Shown here: piece after piece, positions 51,633 through 59,437 of the stretch
How positions within the stretch are numbered: position 1 is the first letter of the stretch
Layout of the letters: every line of letters begins with the position of its first letter
Assembly: GCF_018476525.1 (NCBI RefSeq)
Contig: NZ_JAHCST010000029.1
Span: 35,348-99,347 of the forward strand
Length of the DNA stretch: 64,000 nucleotides
From: Acrocarpospora catenulata
GTDB lineage: Bacteria > Actinomycetota > Actinomycetes > Streptosporangiales > Streptosporangiaceae
Direction of reading: 5' to 3'
Program-made: the position numbers and the translations under genes
The notes under the pieces: generated by a model
The model's database searches: none
What the model was told of the DNA's origin: nothing
Seen by the model: the letters and a program-made list of their open reading frames with translations, nothing else

Positions 51633-52606
51633 CCGTAACTCAGGGCCAGGTCCGGCATCTCGCCCAGCAGGTGCCCGCCGGGCCGGTGTCCGGCGCGCTG
51701 ATGCGGGCGCTGGCCGCGCTGCCCTTCGCTGACCGGCCGTTCGCCTGGCTGGAGCGGCATCCGGCCGTACACGGTCTGGTGCTGTCGGCGTTCGGGCTGC
51801 GGCGGCCGATCTTCATCGACCACCCCGTCGACCCGCACCCCCGGTTCGGCCACGGCCGGCCCGGCCATGCCGAGATCACCGCGCTGGTGGAACGGAACCG
51901 CACCCGGTACGCCGACCGGCTGGCCAGGTTCGCCGCGCTGGCCCCCAGCCTGGCCGAGATCCCGCTCAGGGACCGCCCCAAGGGCACCACGCCGTACTGG
52001 GACAACGGCTGGCTGCCGCCACTGGACGCGCTCGGCCTGTACGGGCTGCTGGCCGAGACCCGCCCCCGCCGGTACGTGGAGATCGGCTCGGGCAACTCCA
52101 CCAAGTTCGCCCGCCGGGCCATCCGCGACCACGCCCTGCCCACCCACATCACCTCCATCGACCCCGCGCCCCGCGCCCACGTCGACGGCCTCTGCGACGT
52201 GGTCGTCCGCAGCCCGCTGGAGCGCGCCGACCTGAGCGTCTTCGAAGGTCTCCAGGCGGGGGACATCGTGTTCCTGGACGGCTCCCACCGGGTGCTCATG
52301 GGCTCGGACGTGACCGTCTTCTTCTTCGAGGTGCTGCCCCTGCTGCCGCCCGGCGTGCTGGTGCACCTGCACGACATCATGCTGCCCGACGACTACCCGC
52401 CGGAATGGCGGTGGCGGCACTACTCCGAGCAGTACCTGCTGGCCGCCTTCCTGCTCGGCGACCCGGACCGGTACGACGTGGAGCTGCCCAACGCCTTCAT
52501 CCACGCCGACCCCGCACTGAGCGCCGTGCTGCGTCCGCTGTGGGAGCGGCTCTCGGTCACCCACACCTACCGGCCCGCCTCGTTCTGGTTCCGGCTGGGG
52601 ACATGA
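51629..52606 (+). CDS. Class I SAM methyltransferase-like protein
   Basis: 325 residues. RRYVEIGSGNSTKFARRAI is motif I of a Rossmann methyltransferase, HITSIDPAPRAHVDGLCDVVV motif II, and DIVFLDGSHRVLMGSDVTVFFFEVLPLLPPGVLVHLHDIMLPDDYP matches the methyltransferase_24-like group that often methylates sugars or lipid-linked glycans. The N-terminal 110 residues contain weak hydrophobic segments. It overlaps the flanking genes by ATGA on both sides. Substrate unknown; methylation of the operon glycan is inferred. Confidence 0.8.
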   Translation: MTVTQGQVRHLAQQVPAGPVSGALMRALAALPFADRPFAWLERHPAVHGLVLSAFGLRRPIFIDHPVDPHPRFGHGRPGHAEITALVERNRTRYADRLARFAALAPSLAEIPLRDRPKGTTPYWDNGWLPPLDALGLYGLLAETRPRRYVEIGSGNSTKFARRAIRDHALPTHITSIDPAPRAHVDGLCDVVVRSPLERADLSVFEGLQAGDIVFLDGSHRVLMGSDVTVFFFEVLPLLPPGVLVHLHDIMLPDDYPPEWRWRHYSEQYLLAAFLLGDPDRYDVELPNAFIHADPALSAVLRPLWERLSVTHTYRPASFWFRLGT

Positions 52607-53841
52607 CCGCCCGGGATGTGGCCGTTCGGCGCGCAGGCATGGTGCTGCGCTGGGCCGCGATCGGTCTGCCGGTGGCCTGGCTGGTCGTCGCCGTGGTCAC
52701 CTGGCTGTTCACCGGCAGGTTCTGGTGGTGGGGCGGGGGAGCGCCCTTGGCGCTCTTCTTCCTCGTGCCGCTGCTGCTGGTGGCGGCCGTCCCGATGCTG
52801 CTGCTCGCCCGGTGGGTGCCCGCCCGCCGGGACCGGGCGCTGCTCAGCCTGGCGGTGGCGGCGCTGGCGCTCATCGTGGCCCGGCGGGTGCTCAGCGGGC
52901 GGAGCTGGCTCTGGGTGGTGCCCGATCTGGTGGTGCCGCCGGTGCTCTTCCTCGCGGTGCCGGTGGTGCTGCTGGCCGCCGTACCGCTGGCGCGTATGGG
53001 GCGGTGGTGGACGGCGGGGTGCGCGGCGGCGGCGCTGGCGCTCGGGGCGGGCCAGGCCGGGGTTGCCCTCCCGCGAACCGGGAGCCCGCCGCCTGCGGAC
53101 GCGCTGCACGTGATCTCCTGGGACACCTACTGCTGGAACACGACGGACGACCCGGTCCGGTTCTTCCGGTACTTACGGAAATGGTCGGCCGACCTCTATC
53201 TGCTCCAGGAGCATTCGGGCTGCGGGCCCGGCGCGCCCACGCTCATTGATGACGACGGGGAGCTGCGGCGGGAGTTCCCCGGCTACCAGATCGCGGCGCT
53301 TGACGGGCTGCTCACCATCTCCCGGTTCCCCGTGGAGCGGCAGGTCGCGGTGGGGGCGCATGCCAACCCGTACGCGCCCAGTTGGCGGCACGCGGCTCTG
53401 CGGACCGACCTGCGGGTCGGCGGGCAACCGCTCTCGGTCTACAACGTGCACCTGTTCGACATGCTCTACCTCACCGCCAGCCCGCTCTCCCCGGCCTTCT
53501 ACCAGGCCATCCGCGACCTGGACGGCGCGCGTGGCCGCCAGTTCGACGCGCTCGCCGCCGACCTGGACGGCAACCCGAACCCGGTCCTCGCCTCCGGCAA
53601 CTTCAACGCGCTGCCCGGCATGGGCCAGCTGGACCGGCTGGACGGGCTCGACCCCGTCGACGGCCCCCTCTACCCGGCCACCCTCTCCTTCGGCGGGCTC
53701 CGCCTGTGGCGCATGGACTGGACCTTCACCTCGCCCGGCGTGGCCGTCCACCGGTACGAGCTGCGCTCCCCGGAGGGCATGTCCACCCACCACCTCCAAG
53801 ACCTGCACATTTCGCTCAGATCCTCGGACACGAAGGTGTGA
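52603..53841 (+). CDS. Membrane-anchored EEP-fold protein with lost catalytic residues
   Basis: 412 residues. Four N-terminal membrane helices (to about 150) precede an endonuclease/exonuclease/phosphatase domain. Relative to its paralogue at 54863, the first metal-site Asn is Asp174 (ISWDTY against FSWNTL), GDFN is GNFN with Asn333, and the last SDH is STH with Thr395. Glu203 (LLQEHSG) is retained. The fold is complete and the frame intact, so this is a pseudo-enzyme under selection and not a broken gene. It overlaps the methyltransferase gene by ATGA. A regulatory or substrate-binding role is inferred. Confidence 0.83.
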   Translation: MTARDVAVRRAGMVLRWAAIGLPVAWLVVAVVTWLFTGRFWWWGGGAPLALFFLVPLLLVAAVPMLLLARWVPARRDRALLSLAVAALALIVARRVLSGRSWLWVVPDLVVPPVLFLAVPVVLLAAVPLARMGRWWTAGCAAAALALGAGQAGVALPRTGSPPPADALHVISWDTYCWNTTDDPVRFFRYLRKWSADLYLLQEHSGCGPGAPTLIDDDGELRREFPGYQIAALDGLLTISRFPVERQVAVGAHANPYAPSWRHAALRTDLRVGGQPLSVYNVHLFDMLYLTASPLSPAFYQAIRDLDGARGRQFDALAADLDGNPNPVLASGNFNALPGMGQLDRLDGLDPVDGPLYPATLSFGGLRLWRMDWTFTSPGVAVHRYELRSPEGMSTHHLQDLHISLRSSDTKV

Positions 53842-53847
53842 TGCCCG

Positions 53848-54858
53848 ATGGGCCCCCTGGTCACCGTCATCGTCCCGACCTACAACCACGCCCGCTTCCT
53901 CCCGCTGTGCCTGCAGGCCATCCAGGAGCAGAGCCACACGCCGCTGGAGGTCGTGGTGGTGGACGACTGCAGCACCGACGAGTCGGCCGCCATCGCGGAG
54001 GCCATGGGCGTACACGTGATCCGCACGCCCGGCAACAGCGGGCCCGCCGTCGCCCGCAACCTCGGTGCCGCCTGGGCCAGCGGCGAGATCCTGTTCTTCG
54101 TGGACTCCGACGTCGCCCTCGCCCCCGACGCGGTGGCCACCGGGGTGGCGCTGCTCGCCGCCGACCCTGAACTCGGCGCGGTCTGCGGCATCGAGGACCC
54201 CGACCCGCTCATCCGCTCCACCCGCACCGAGGACTACCGCGCCCACCAGCACCACTACTGGTCGATCGCCGCCGAGGGCGACGTCTCGTTCCTCTGGTCG
54301 GCCATTTTCGCCATCCGCGCCGACGTGTTCCGCGAAACCGGGCCCTTCAACCCCGCCCTCCGCTACACCGAGGAGGTGGACTACGGGCGGCGGCTCAGCG
54401 AGCGCTACCGGGTCCGCATCACCAGGGCCATCCACGGCCGCATGGGCCACGACCGCGAACTCACCGTCCTGCTGCGGAAGCTGTTCCACCGGGGACGTCT
54501 ACGGGTGCCGCTCTACGCGCGCCGGCGCCGGTTCGCCCAGGGCTACGAGACGGCCTCCCGGGCCTGGGGGTCGCTGGCGGCGGTGCTGGTGCTCCTGACA
54601 CTGCCCCTGCCGCTGGTTGCGGGCCCGCTCGCCGCCCTCGTCCCCGCGATCTTCCTGGCCGCCTGGGTGGCCGGTGACGCGGGCATGTTCCGTTTCGTAT
54701 TCTCCAGAAAGTGCCCGCTCTTCGGGGCGTTCTTCGTCGCCGTGCACTATCTGGTAAGCCTCGTGATCATCGCGGGAGTCGCCGCCGGAGCCGTCCAGTG
54801 GCTGACCTCCGGCCAGTTCCGCGATCTTTATGAAGCGCCCCTGCCCGTGAGGAGCTGA
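53848..54858 (+). CDS. Membrane-tethered GT2 glycosyltransferase 3
   Basis: 336 residues. VTVIVPTYNHARFLPLCLQAI, VVVVDDCSTDESAAIAEAMGVHVIRTPGNSGPAVARNLG and FFVDSDVALAPDAVATG are GT2 motifs. C-terminal helices end AAGAVQWLTSGQFRDLY, close to the paralogue at 49558. It lies between the two EEP genes, 6 nt after the first and 4 nt before the second. EDPDPLIRSTRTEDYRAHQHHYW may form acceptor specificity. The three GT2 paralogues probably arose by duplication within this locus. Confidence 0.88.
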   Translation: MGPLVTVIVPTYNHARFLPLCLQAIQEQSHTPLEVVVVDDCSTDESAAIAEAMGVHVIRTPGNSGPAVARNLGAAWASGEILFFVDSDVALAPDAVATGVALLAADPELGAVCGIEDPDPLIRSTRTEDYRAHQHHYWSIAAEGDVSFLWSAIFAIRADVFRETGPFNPALRYTEEVDYGRRLSERYRVRITRAIHGRMGHDRELTVLLRKLFHRGRLRVPLYARRRRFAQGYETASRAWGSLAAVLVLLTLPLPLVAGPLAALVPAIFLAAWVAGDAGMFRFVFSRKCPLFGAFFVAVHYLVSLVIIAGVAAGAVQWLTSGQFRDLYEAPLPVRS

Positions 54859-54862
54859 CCGA

Positions 54863-55981
54863 GTGGAGAACGCGGCGCCGCCCGTCGAGAACCCGGCCCC
54901 GGTCTCGGTCCGCTCACCGCAGGCAAGACAACGACGGTGGCCCGGCCGCCTGCTACTGATCGCCTGCGCGACCTGGCTGACCTTCGTGGCCCTGCACCGC
55001 CTGCTCACCGGCCGCTTCTGGCTCTGGCTCCTGCCCGACCTGGTGCCACCGATCTTCTATGTGGCCGCGCCGCTGCTCCTGTTCGCCCTCACACCCCTGG
55101 CCGGGCGGTTACGCCGCCGCTGCGCGCTTCTTCTGACGGCGTCCCTGCTCCTCGGCATCGGCCACAGCGGCCTCAACCTGCCCGGCGACCCGGGGACACC
55201 GCCGCCCGGAGCATTGAGGGTGTTCTCCTGGAACACCCTCTACTGGCACCAGGACGACGACCCCGACCGCTTCTACCGCTTCCTCAAGGACCAGCGAGCC
55301 GACATCTACCTGCTCCAGGAGTACCTGGGCTGGGTCGACGACCAGCCCCGCCAGATGAACGACCTGACCCGCCTCCGCCGGGAGTTCCCCGGCTACCACC
55401 TGGCCGTGGCGGGTGAACAGCTCACCCTGTCCCGCTTCCCGATCATCGCCACCCCACCTGTGGGCCTGGCGGCCGCCCTGACCCCCGGTTCCCCGTGGCG
55501 GACCACGTTCGATCTGGCCAAGACCCTCCGTACCGACCTTCGGGTCGGGTCATCGGTGCTCTCGGTCTACAACGTGCACATTCCCGCGCAGGCCGTACTG
55601 AACGAGAATCCGTTCCTCGCCTCGTTCTACACCGAACTACGCGACCGGAGCTCCCGGCGGGACGCGCAGTACCAGGGCCTCAGAGCCGATCTCGACCGCA
55701 ACCGCAACCCCGTCCTGGTCAGCGGCGACTTCAACACCACCGCCGCCATGGGCGAACTCACCTGGCTTTCCGACCACCTCACCAGCGCCAACGAGGTCAA
55801 CTCCTCGCTGTACCCGACCTCCTGGTACGCCGGAATCCTCCCGCTGTGGCAGCTCGACTGGACCTTCACTCGCTCGATCAAGATCCACGCCTACGACCTG
55901 CTCGACCCCGTGGGCCTGTCCGACCACCGCGCCCAATCCCTGCTCATCCAGCCGGTTCCGGAAATATCCGGAACCGGCTGA
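54863..55981 (+). CDS. Membrane-anchored EEP-family phosphatase/phosphodiesterase
   Basis: 372 residues. Three N-terminal membrane helices are followed by a complete EEP catalytic domain: Asn124 (FSWNTLYW), Glu153 (IYLLQEYLG), Asp289 and Asn291 (SGDFNTTAAMG) and Asp354-His355 (LSDHRAQ). Family members cleave phosphodiesters in nucleic acids, inositol phosphates or sphingolipids. A membrane anchor and operon context point to a lipid-linked or phospholipid substrate on the outer face. GTG start 4 nt after the third glycosyltransferase. A perfect hairpin overlaps the last coding codons and ends the operon. Confidence 0.85.
   Translation: MENAAPPVENPAPVSVRSPQARQRRWPGRLLLIACATWLTFVALHRLLTGRFWLWLLPDLVPPIFYVAAPLLLFALTPLAGRLRRRCALLLTASLLLGIGHSGLNLPGDPGTPPPGALRVFSWNTLYWHQDDDPDRFYRFLKDQRADIYLLQEYLGWVDDQPRQMNDLTRLRREFPGYHLAVAGEQLTLSRFPIIATPPVGLAAALTPGSPWRTTFDLAKTLRTDLRVGSSVLSVYNVHIPAQAVLNENPFLASFYTELRDRSSRRDAQYQGLRADLDRNRNPVLVSGDFNTTAAMGELTWLSDHLTSANEVNSSLYPTSWYAGILPLWQLDWTFTRSIKIHAYDLLDPVGLSDHRAQSLLIQPVPEISGTG
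55949..55980. terminator. Bidirectional terminator embedded in the end of the EEP gene
   Basis: A perfect 14-bp inverted repeat (55949-55962 with 55967-55980, 4-nt loop AATA) lies within the last codons of the rightward EEP gene. It also lies 9 bp past the stop of the leftward gene at 55989. It can serve both operons. Confidence 0.8.
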
Positions 55982-55988
55982 CGGGTGA

Positions 55989-57134
55989 TCAGCTCAGTCG
56001 CGGAGCCTCGTCCGTGAAGCCGATCTGGTCGTACGTGGTGGTGGACACGAGCTTCACCGGCGCGCCGGAGGCGGTCTGCTCGGTGCTGGTCGACTGCTCG
56101 GCGAGCGGCAGGCCGGTCTCCGGGTCGATCGTGAGGTGGATTTCGAGGCCGATTTCGGCGGCCTCGGCCCTGCGGTAGACCAGCCCTTGGCCGGATTGGC
56201 CGGACGGGGTGGTGACCGTTCCGGTGGCCGTGATGCCCGGCAGCGTGGACAGCAGCTGGTAGGTGGCGGAGCGGACCTGCGGGCTGGTGGGCACGTGGCC
56301 GATGATCTCGAAGCAGGCGGCGGTCACCCGGGCGTCCATCTCCGCGTTCAGGTCGATGGTCGGCCACTTCTTGGCGAACCCGGTGATCCGCTCTTCCAGG
56401 TAGGCGCGGAGCGGTTCGGCGGCGGTCGGCAGGGAGTCCAGCTCGGCCTGGGTGAGCGGCATCTTCACCAGGAACGGGCGCGTGCCGCGGCCGGTGCGCC
56501 GGTTGACCTCCCGCGGACCGGGTTGGTCCTCGACGCGCATGCCGGGGAAGACCTGGCCGTTGTCCTCGTGGCCCGGCCACACCCACGGCCGGGGCGACCC
56601 GGCGGCGCGCCAGGCCGCCTCGTCGGCGGGGGTGGCCGGGACCGCGCCCAGGTACTGGCTGATCGACCAGCTCTGCTTGCCGGGCACCTGGCTGAGCCAC
56701 TCCTCACTGGCGAAACGCTGCTCGATGACGTACTGGTTGGTCGGGTCGAGCAGCTGCGTGCCGGTGGTGACGCGGCGCGCCCAGTACGTTCCCGAGGACG
56801 GCGACTTGGCGGCCGAGGCGGCGGCGGCCAGCAGAATGCGCTGGGCCGACGGCTCCTCGGTCGGTGCGGTGACCCCGGGCACCAAGCCGGGCGCGCGTGG
56901 CGCCCCGCCGGAAGCGATCACGACCGTGGTGGCGGCGGCCCCCGCGAGCACCAGGGCGGTCGTCGACCACAGGGCCGCGCGCAGCGCGGGGCGGGCGGCG
57001 CGCCGGGCCTTCGGCAGAGGCCGCACCGGGGGTTCCGCCACCAGGGCGAGCAGCCGGTCCCGGCCGGCGGCGGTCACCTCGGCGGACGGACGGGGGGCGC
57101 CGAGCAGGTCGCGTACGGCGGTCAGGTCATCCAT
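55989..57134 (-). CDS. CU044_5270-like membrane-anchored protein paired with an ECF sigma factor
   Basis: 381 residues. A cytoplasmic N-terminus of about 50 residues (MDDLTAVRDLLGAPRPSAEVTAAGRDRLLAL) leads to one membrane helix (ALWSTTALVLAGAAATTVVIASG), followed by a large extracytoplasmic domain with GTYWARRVTTG, LSTLPGITATG and LVSTTTYDQIGFTDE. I recall this as the CU044_5270 family, always downstream of an ECF sigma gene. It probably acts as its anti-sigma or sensor. The start overlaps the sigma stop by 8 nt. Confidence 0.8.
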   Translation of the reverse strand: MDDLTAVRDLLGAPRPSAEVTAAGRDRLLALVAEPPVRPLPKARRAARPALRAALWSTTALVLAGAAATTVVIASGGAPRAPGLVPGVTAPTEEPSAQRILLAAAASAAKSPSSGTYWARRVTTGTQLLDPTNQYVIEQRFASEEWLSQVPGKQSWSISQYLGAVPATPADEAAWRAAGSPRPWVWPGHEDNGQVFPGMRVEDQPGPREVNRRTGRGTRPFLVKMPLTQAELDSLPTAAEPLRAYLEERITGFAKKWPTIDLNAEMDARVTAACFEIIGHVPTSPQVRSATYQLLSTLPGITATGTVTTPSGQSGQGLVYRRAEAAEIGLEIHLTIDPETGLPLAEQSTSTEQTASGAPVKLVSTTTYDQIGFTDEAPRLS

Positions 57135-57696
57135 TGGACTCCTCCAAGGGGTTGCTGCCGCCGAGCGCGGCACGGACTTTCCTGCGGGCGCGGTTGAGCC
57201 GGGACCCCACGGTCCCGGCGGGGATGTCCAGCGCGCGAGCGGTCTCCTCATGGGTGAGACCGGCCAGCGCGACCAGCAGCAGAGCGTCCCGGTCCCCATC
57301 GGAAAGCTCGGCGAGTGCCGCCGCGAGCCGGCCCTGCACGCCCGCCGCGTCCACCCGCGTCGCCACCCGATCCTCGTGGCCGTTCTCGGCCTCACCGTCC
57401 GCCGGAAGCCGGAGCAGGGCCCGCAGCCGCCGCGTCTCACTCCGCCGGTGGTCCGACACCAGCCGGGTGGCGATGCCGTACAGCCAGGGGCGGACCTCGC
57501 CTCGGGCGGGGTCGAAGGAGTGACGCTTGCGATAGGCGGTCAGAAAGGTGTCAGCGGCGACCTCGTCGGCGACCTGGCGGCCCAGCCGGGCGGCCACGTA
57601 CCCGTAGATCTCGGCGAAGTGCCGGTCGTAGAGCGCCGCGAATCCGTCCGGATCCAGCTTCGTTAGTGGATCGCCCACGTCGGAGAGTGCTGTCAT
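57127..57696 (-). CDS. ECF RNA polymerase sigma factor
   Basis: 189 residues. LDPDGFAALYDRHFAEIYGYVAARLG and VADEVAADTFLTAYRKRHSFDPARGEVRPWLYGIATRLVSDHRR form region 2. LSDGDRDALLLVALAGLTHEETARALDIPAGTVGSRLNRARRKVR forms region 4. It is the group paired with CU044_5270-type proteins. The stimulus is unknown. ATG 57696 is chosen; a GTG 60 nt upstream (57756) would add 20 residues that do not look like sigma sequence. Confidence 0.9.
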   Translation of the reverse strand: MTALSDVGDPLTKLDPDGFAALYDRHFAEIYGYVAARLGRQVADEVAADTFLTAYRKRHSFDPARGEVRPWLYGIATRLVSDHRRSETRRLRALLRLPADGEAENGHEDRVATRVDAAGVQGRLAAALAELSDGDRDALLLVALAGLTHEETARALDIPAGTVGSRLNRARRKVRAALGGSNPLEESNG

Positions 57697-57770
57697 GCGG
57701 TGTCCCATCTGTTGGGTTACACCCTGTACTCCGTCGAAGGGCAGATTCGTCTTCACGGGATTGACTGATG

Positions 57771-57808
57771 GCGCTCCCGGCCGAGCGATGTTGCCGGGCC
57801 GGGAGCGT
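57771..57808 (-). terminator. Terminator of the protease gene
   Basis: A 12-bp stem (57771-57782 with 57797-57808, one G-U pair, 14-nt loop) lies 33 bp past the protease stop on the leftward strand. Confidence 0.65.
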
Positions 57809-57840
57809 TGGGGACGACAGTGGAAACCTTCAAAGGCCGG

Positions 57841-59319
57841 TCAGCCGCGGCGCCACTTCTGGTTGGCGCCGCCGTTGCACTGCCAGAGTTGGAGGGGGGT
57901 GCCGGTGCCGCCGAAGCCGGTGACGTCCACGCACTTGTTGGCCTGGGGGTTGACCAGGTCGCCTGCGCCGGACAGGACGAACTGCTGGGCGGGGTTGCCG
58001 CTGCAGTGGGCGAGTTGGATGGCTGCGCCGTTGGCGGTGGAGCCCCAGGCTACGTCCATGCAGAGGCCGAAGGCGCGGATGGTGCCGTCGCCGGGGAAGG
58101 TCCAGTTCTGGGCGTTGGTGTTGTTGCAGTTCCAGATCTGGAGGCGCTGGCCGTCGGCGCCGTTGGAGTTGGGGACGTCGATGCACTTGTCCTGCCAGCC
58201 GATGATGCGGCTGACGTTGCCGCCGCCGGTGGTGGTCAGGCTCAGGCCGTACGCGCCGAGGATCTCATTTACCGGCTGGTAGAACGTGGTGCCGCCGGTG
58301 GAGCAGTTGCCTGAGCCGCCGGAGGTGACGCCCTGGGCCTGGTTGCCGCTGATCCAGGCGCCGCCGGAGTCGCCGCCCTCGGCGCAGGCGGTGGTCTGGG
58401 TGAGGCCGTACACCAGGGAGCCGGAGTAGTTGACGGTGACGTTCTTGGCCTGGATGACGCCGCAGCGCCAGCCGGTGGTACGGCCGGATCGGCAGATGGA
58501 GGAGCCGGTGGCGGCCTCGGTGGAACCGGTCACCGAGACGTTGCCGCCGCTGTAGTTGTTCACCCACGGGCGCGGGGTCCAGTTGCTGTTGGTGCGCACC
58601 CAGGCGTAGTCGTTGCCTGGGAAGGAGGAACCGGCGAAGGTGCCCTGGGCCACGTTGTTGTAGCCGAGGGTGGGGTTGCCGGCACGGCCGCAGTGCCCGG
58701 CGGTGACGAAGCCGCCGTTGTTGACGGCGAAGCCGACCGAGCAGAGCGTGTTGCCGTTGATGACGTACTGGTCGCCGCCGCGGATGTCGTACAGGATCTT
58801 GGCGGGCTGGGCGGTGATGACGCGGACGGCGGCGGGGTCGACGGCGCCGGACTGGATGAATCGGTCGGCGGCGGCGCGGTCGGTGGCGCCGACCACGACG
58901 GTGTTGGTGGCCGCGTCCACGTACCAGTGGTGGACGTCCGTGCCGGGGGCGGTGCGGTCGAGGGTGGACTTGAGGGCGGTCAGCTGCTTCTCGCTGCGGG
59001 TGACGAGGGCCGGGGTGGCCCCGGCGGCGCGGACCAGGGCCGCGTCGGCGTCGTTGAGGACGCCCACGGTCAGGCGTCCCTCGGCGGGGGTGTACCAGGC
59101 GCCGGCGAACCGGTCGCCGAGGCGGGTGCGGATCTGGCCTTCCACGACGGCGGCCGCAGCCTCGTGGGCTTGGCGGATCCGGGCCTCGGTCGGGGTCAGG
59201 CCGAGGTCGCGCTGGAGTGCCTGGTCGGGGCTGGGGCTGGGTGCGGCGGCGGCGGGTAAGGCGGGCAGGGCGAACGCCACGGCGAGTAACGCCGCGCTGG
59301 TCAGGACGGTTAATCTCAC
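57841..59319 (-). CDS. Secreted streptogrisin-type S1 protease with C-terminal CBM13 lectin
   Basis: 492 residues. Signal peptide to about 26, then an alpha-lytic-type propeptide (QALQRDLGLTPTEARIRQAHEA, YVDAATNTVVV) to about 178. The catalytic triad is His209 (VTAGHC), Asp237 (GNDYAWVR) and Ser318 (GGDSGGAW). Cys pairs match streptogrisins. Residues from about 365 are a ricin-B lectin with three C-hD-V/h repeats, which would hold the protease on a polysaccharide. A LacI-type palindrome precedes the gene, suggesting control by a sugar-responsive repressor. Confidence 0.93.
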   Translation of the reverse strand: MRLTVLTSAALLAVAFALPALPAAAAPSPSPDQALQRDLGLTPTEARIRQAHEAAAAVVEGQIRTRLGDRFAGAWYTPAEGRLTVGVLNDADAALVRAAGATPALVTRSEKQLTALKSTLDRTAPGTDVHHWYVDAATNTVVVGATDRAAADRFIQSGAVDPAAVRVITAQPAKILYDIRGGDQYVINGNTLCSVGFAVNNGGFVTAGHCGRAGNPTLGYNNVAQGTFAGSSFPGNDYAWVRTNSNWTPRPWVNNYSGGNVSVTGSTEAATGSSICRSGRTTGWRCGVIQAKNVTVNYSGSLVYGLTQTTACAEGGDSGGAWISGNQAQGVTSGGSGNCSTGGTTFYQPVNEILGAYGLSLTTTGGGNVSRIIGWQDKCIDVPNSNGADGQRLQIWNCNNTNAQNWTFPGDGTIRAFGLCMDVAWGSTANGAAIQLAHCSGNPAQQFVLSGAGDLVNPQANKCVDVTGFGGTGTPLQLWQCNGGANQKWRRG

Positions 59320-59356
59320 GGCAGGGTCCTTGATCGCTCGGGGGGTGGACGGTGCG

Positions 59357-59370
59357 TGAGAGCGCTCTCA
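59357..59370. promoter_or_regulatory. LacI-family operator palindrome
   Basis: TGAGAGCGCTCTCA is a perfect 14-bp palindrome with central GCGC and the layout of the actinomycete CebR/CelR boxes (TGGGAGCGCTCCCA). It lies 38 bp upstream of the protease start, within a low-G+C promoter stretch. Repression by a LacI-type regulator is inferred; the regulator is not in the window. Confidence 0.65.
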
Positions 59371-59437
59371 GTAAAGAAACTTTTCATTTAGCGCGAGCGA
59401 AGTCAATACGCCCTGTCAGGGAATGTGACAGATTGGT

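Noticed and set aside
45152..55981. Assigning the operon to arabinogalactan synthesis because of the Rv3806c-like UbiA
   Set aside because: No DprE1-like oxidase, Emb-type arabinosyltransferase or galactan genes are present in the window.
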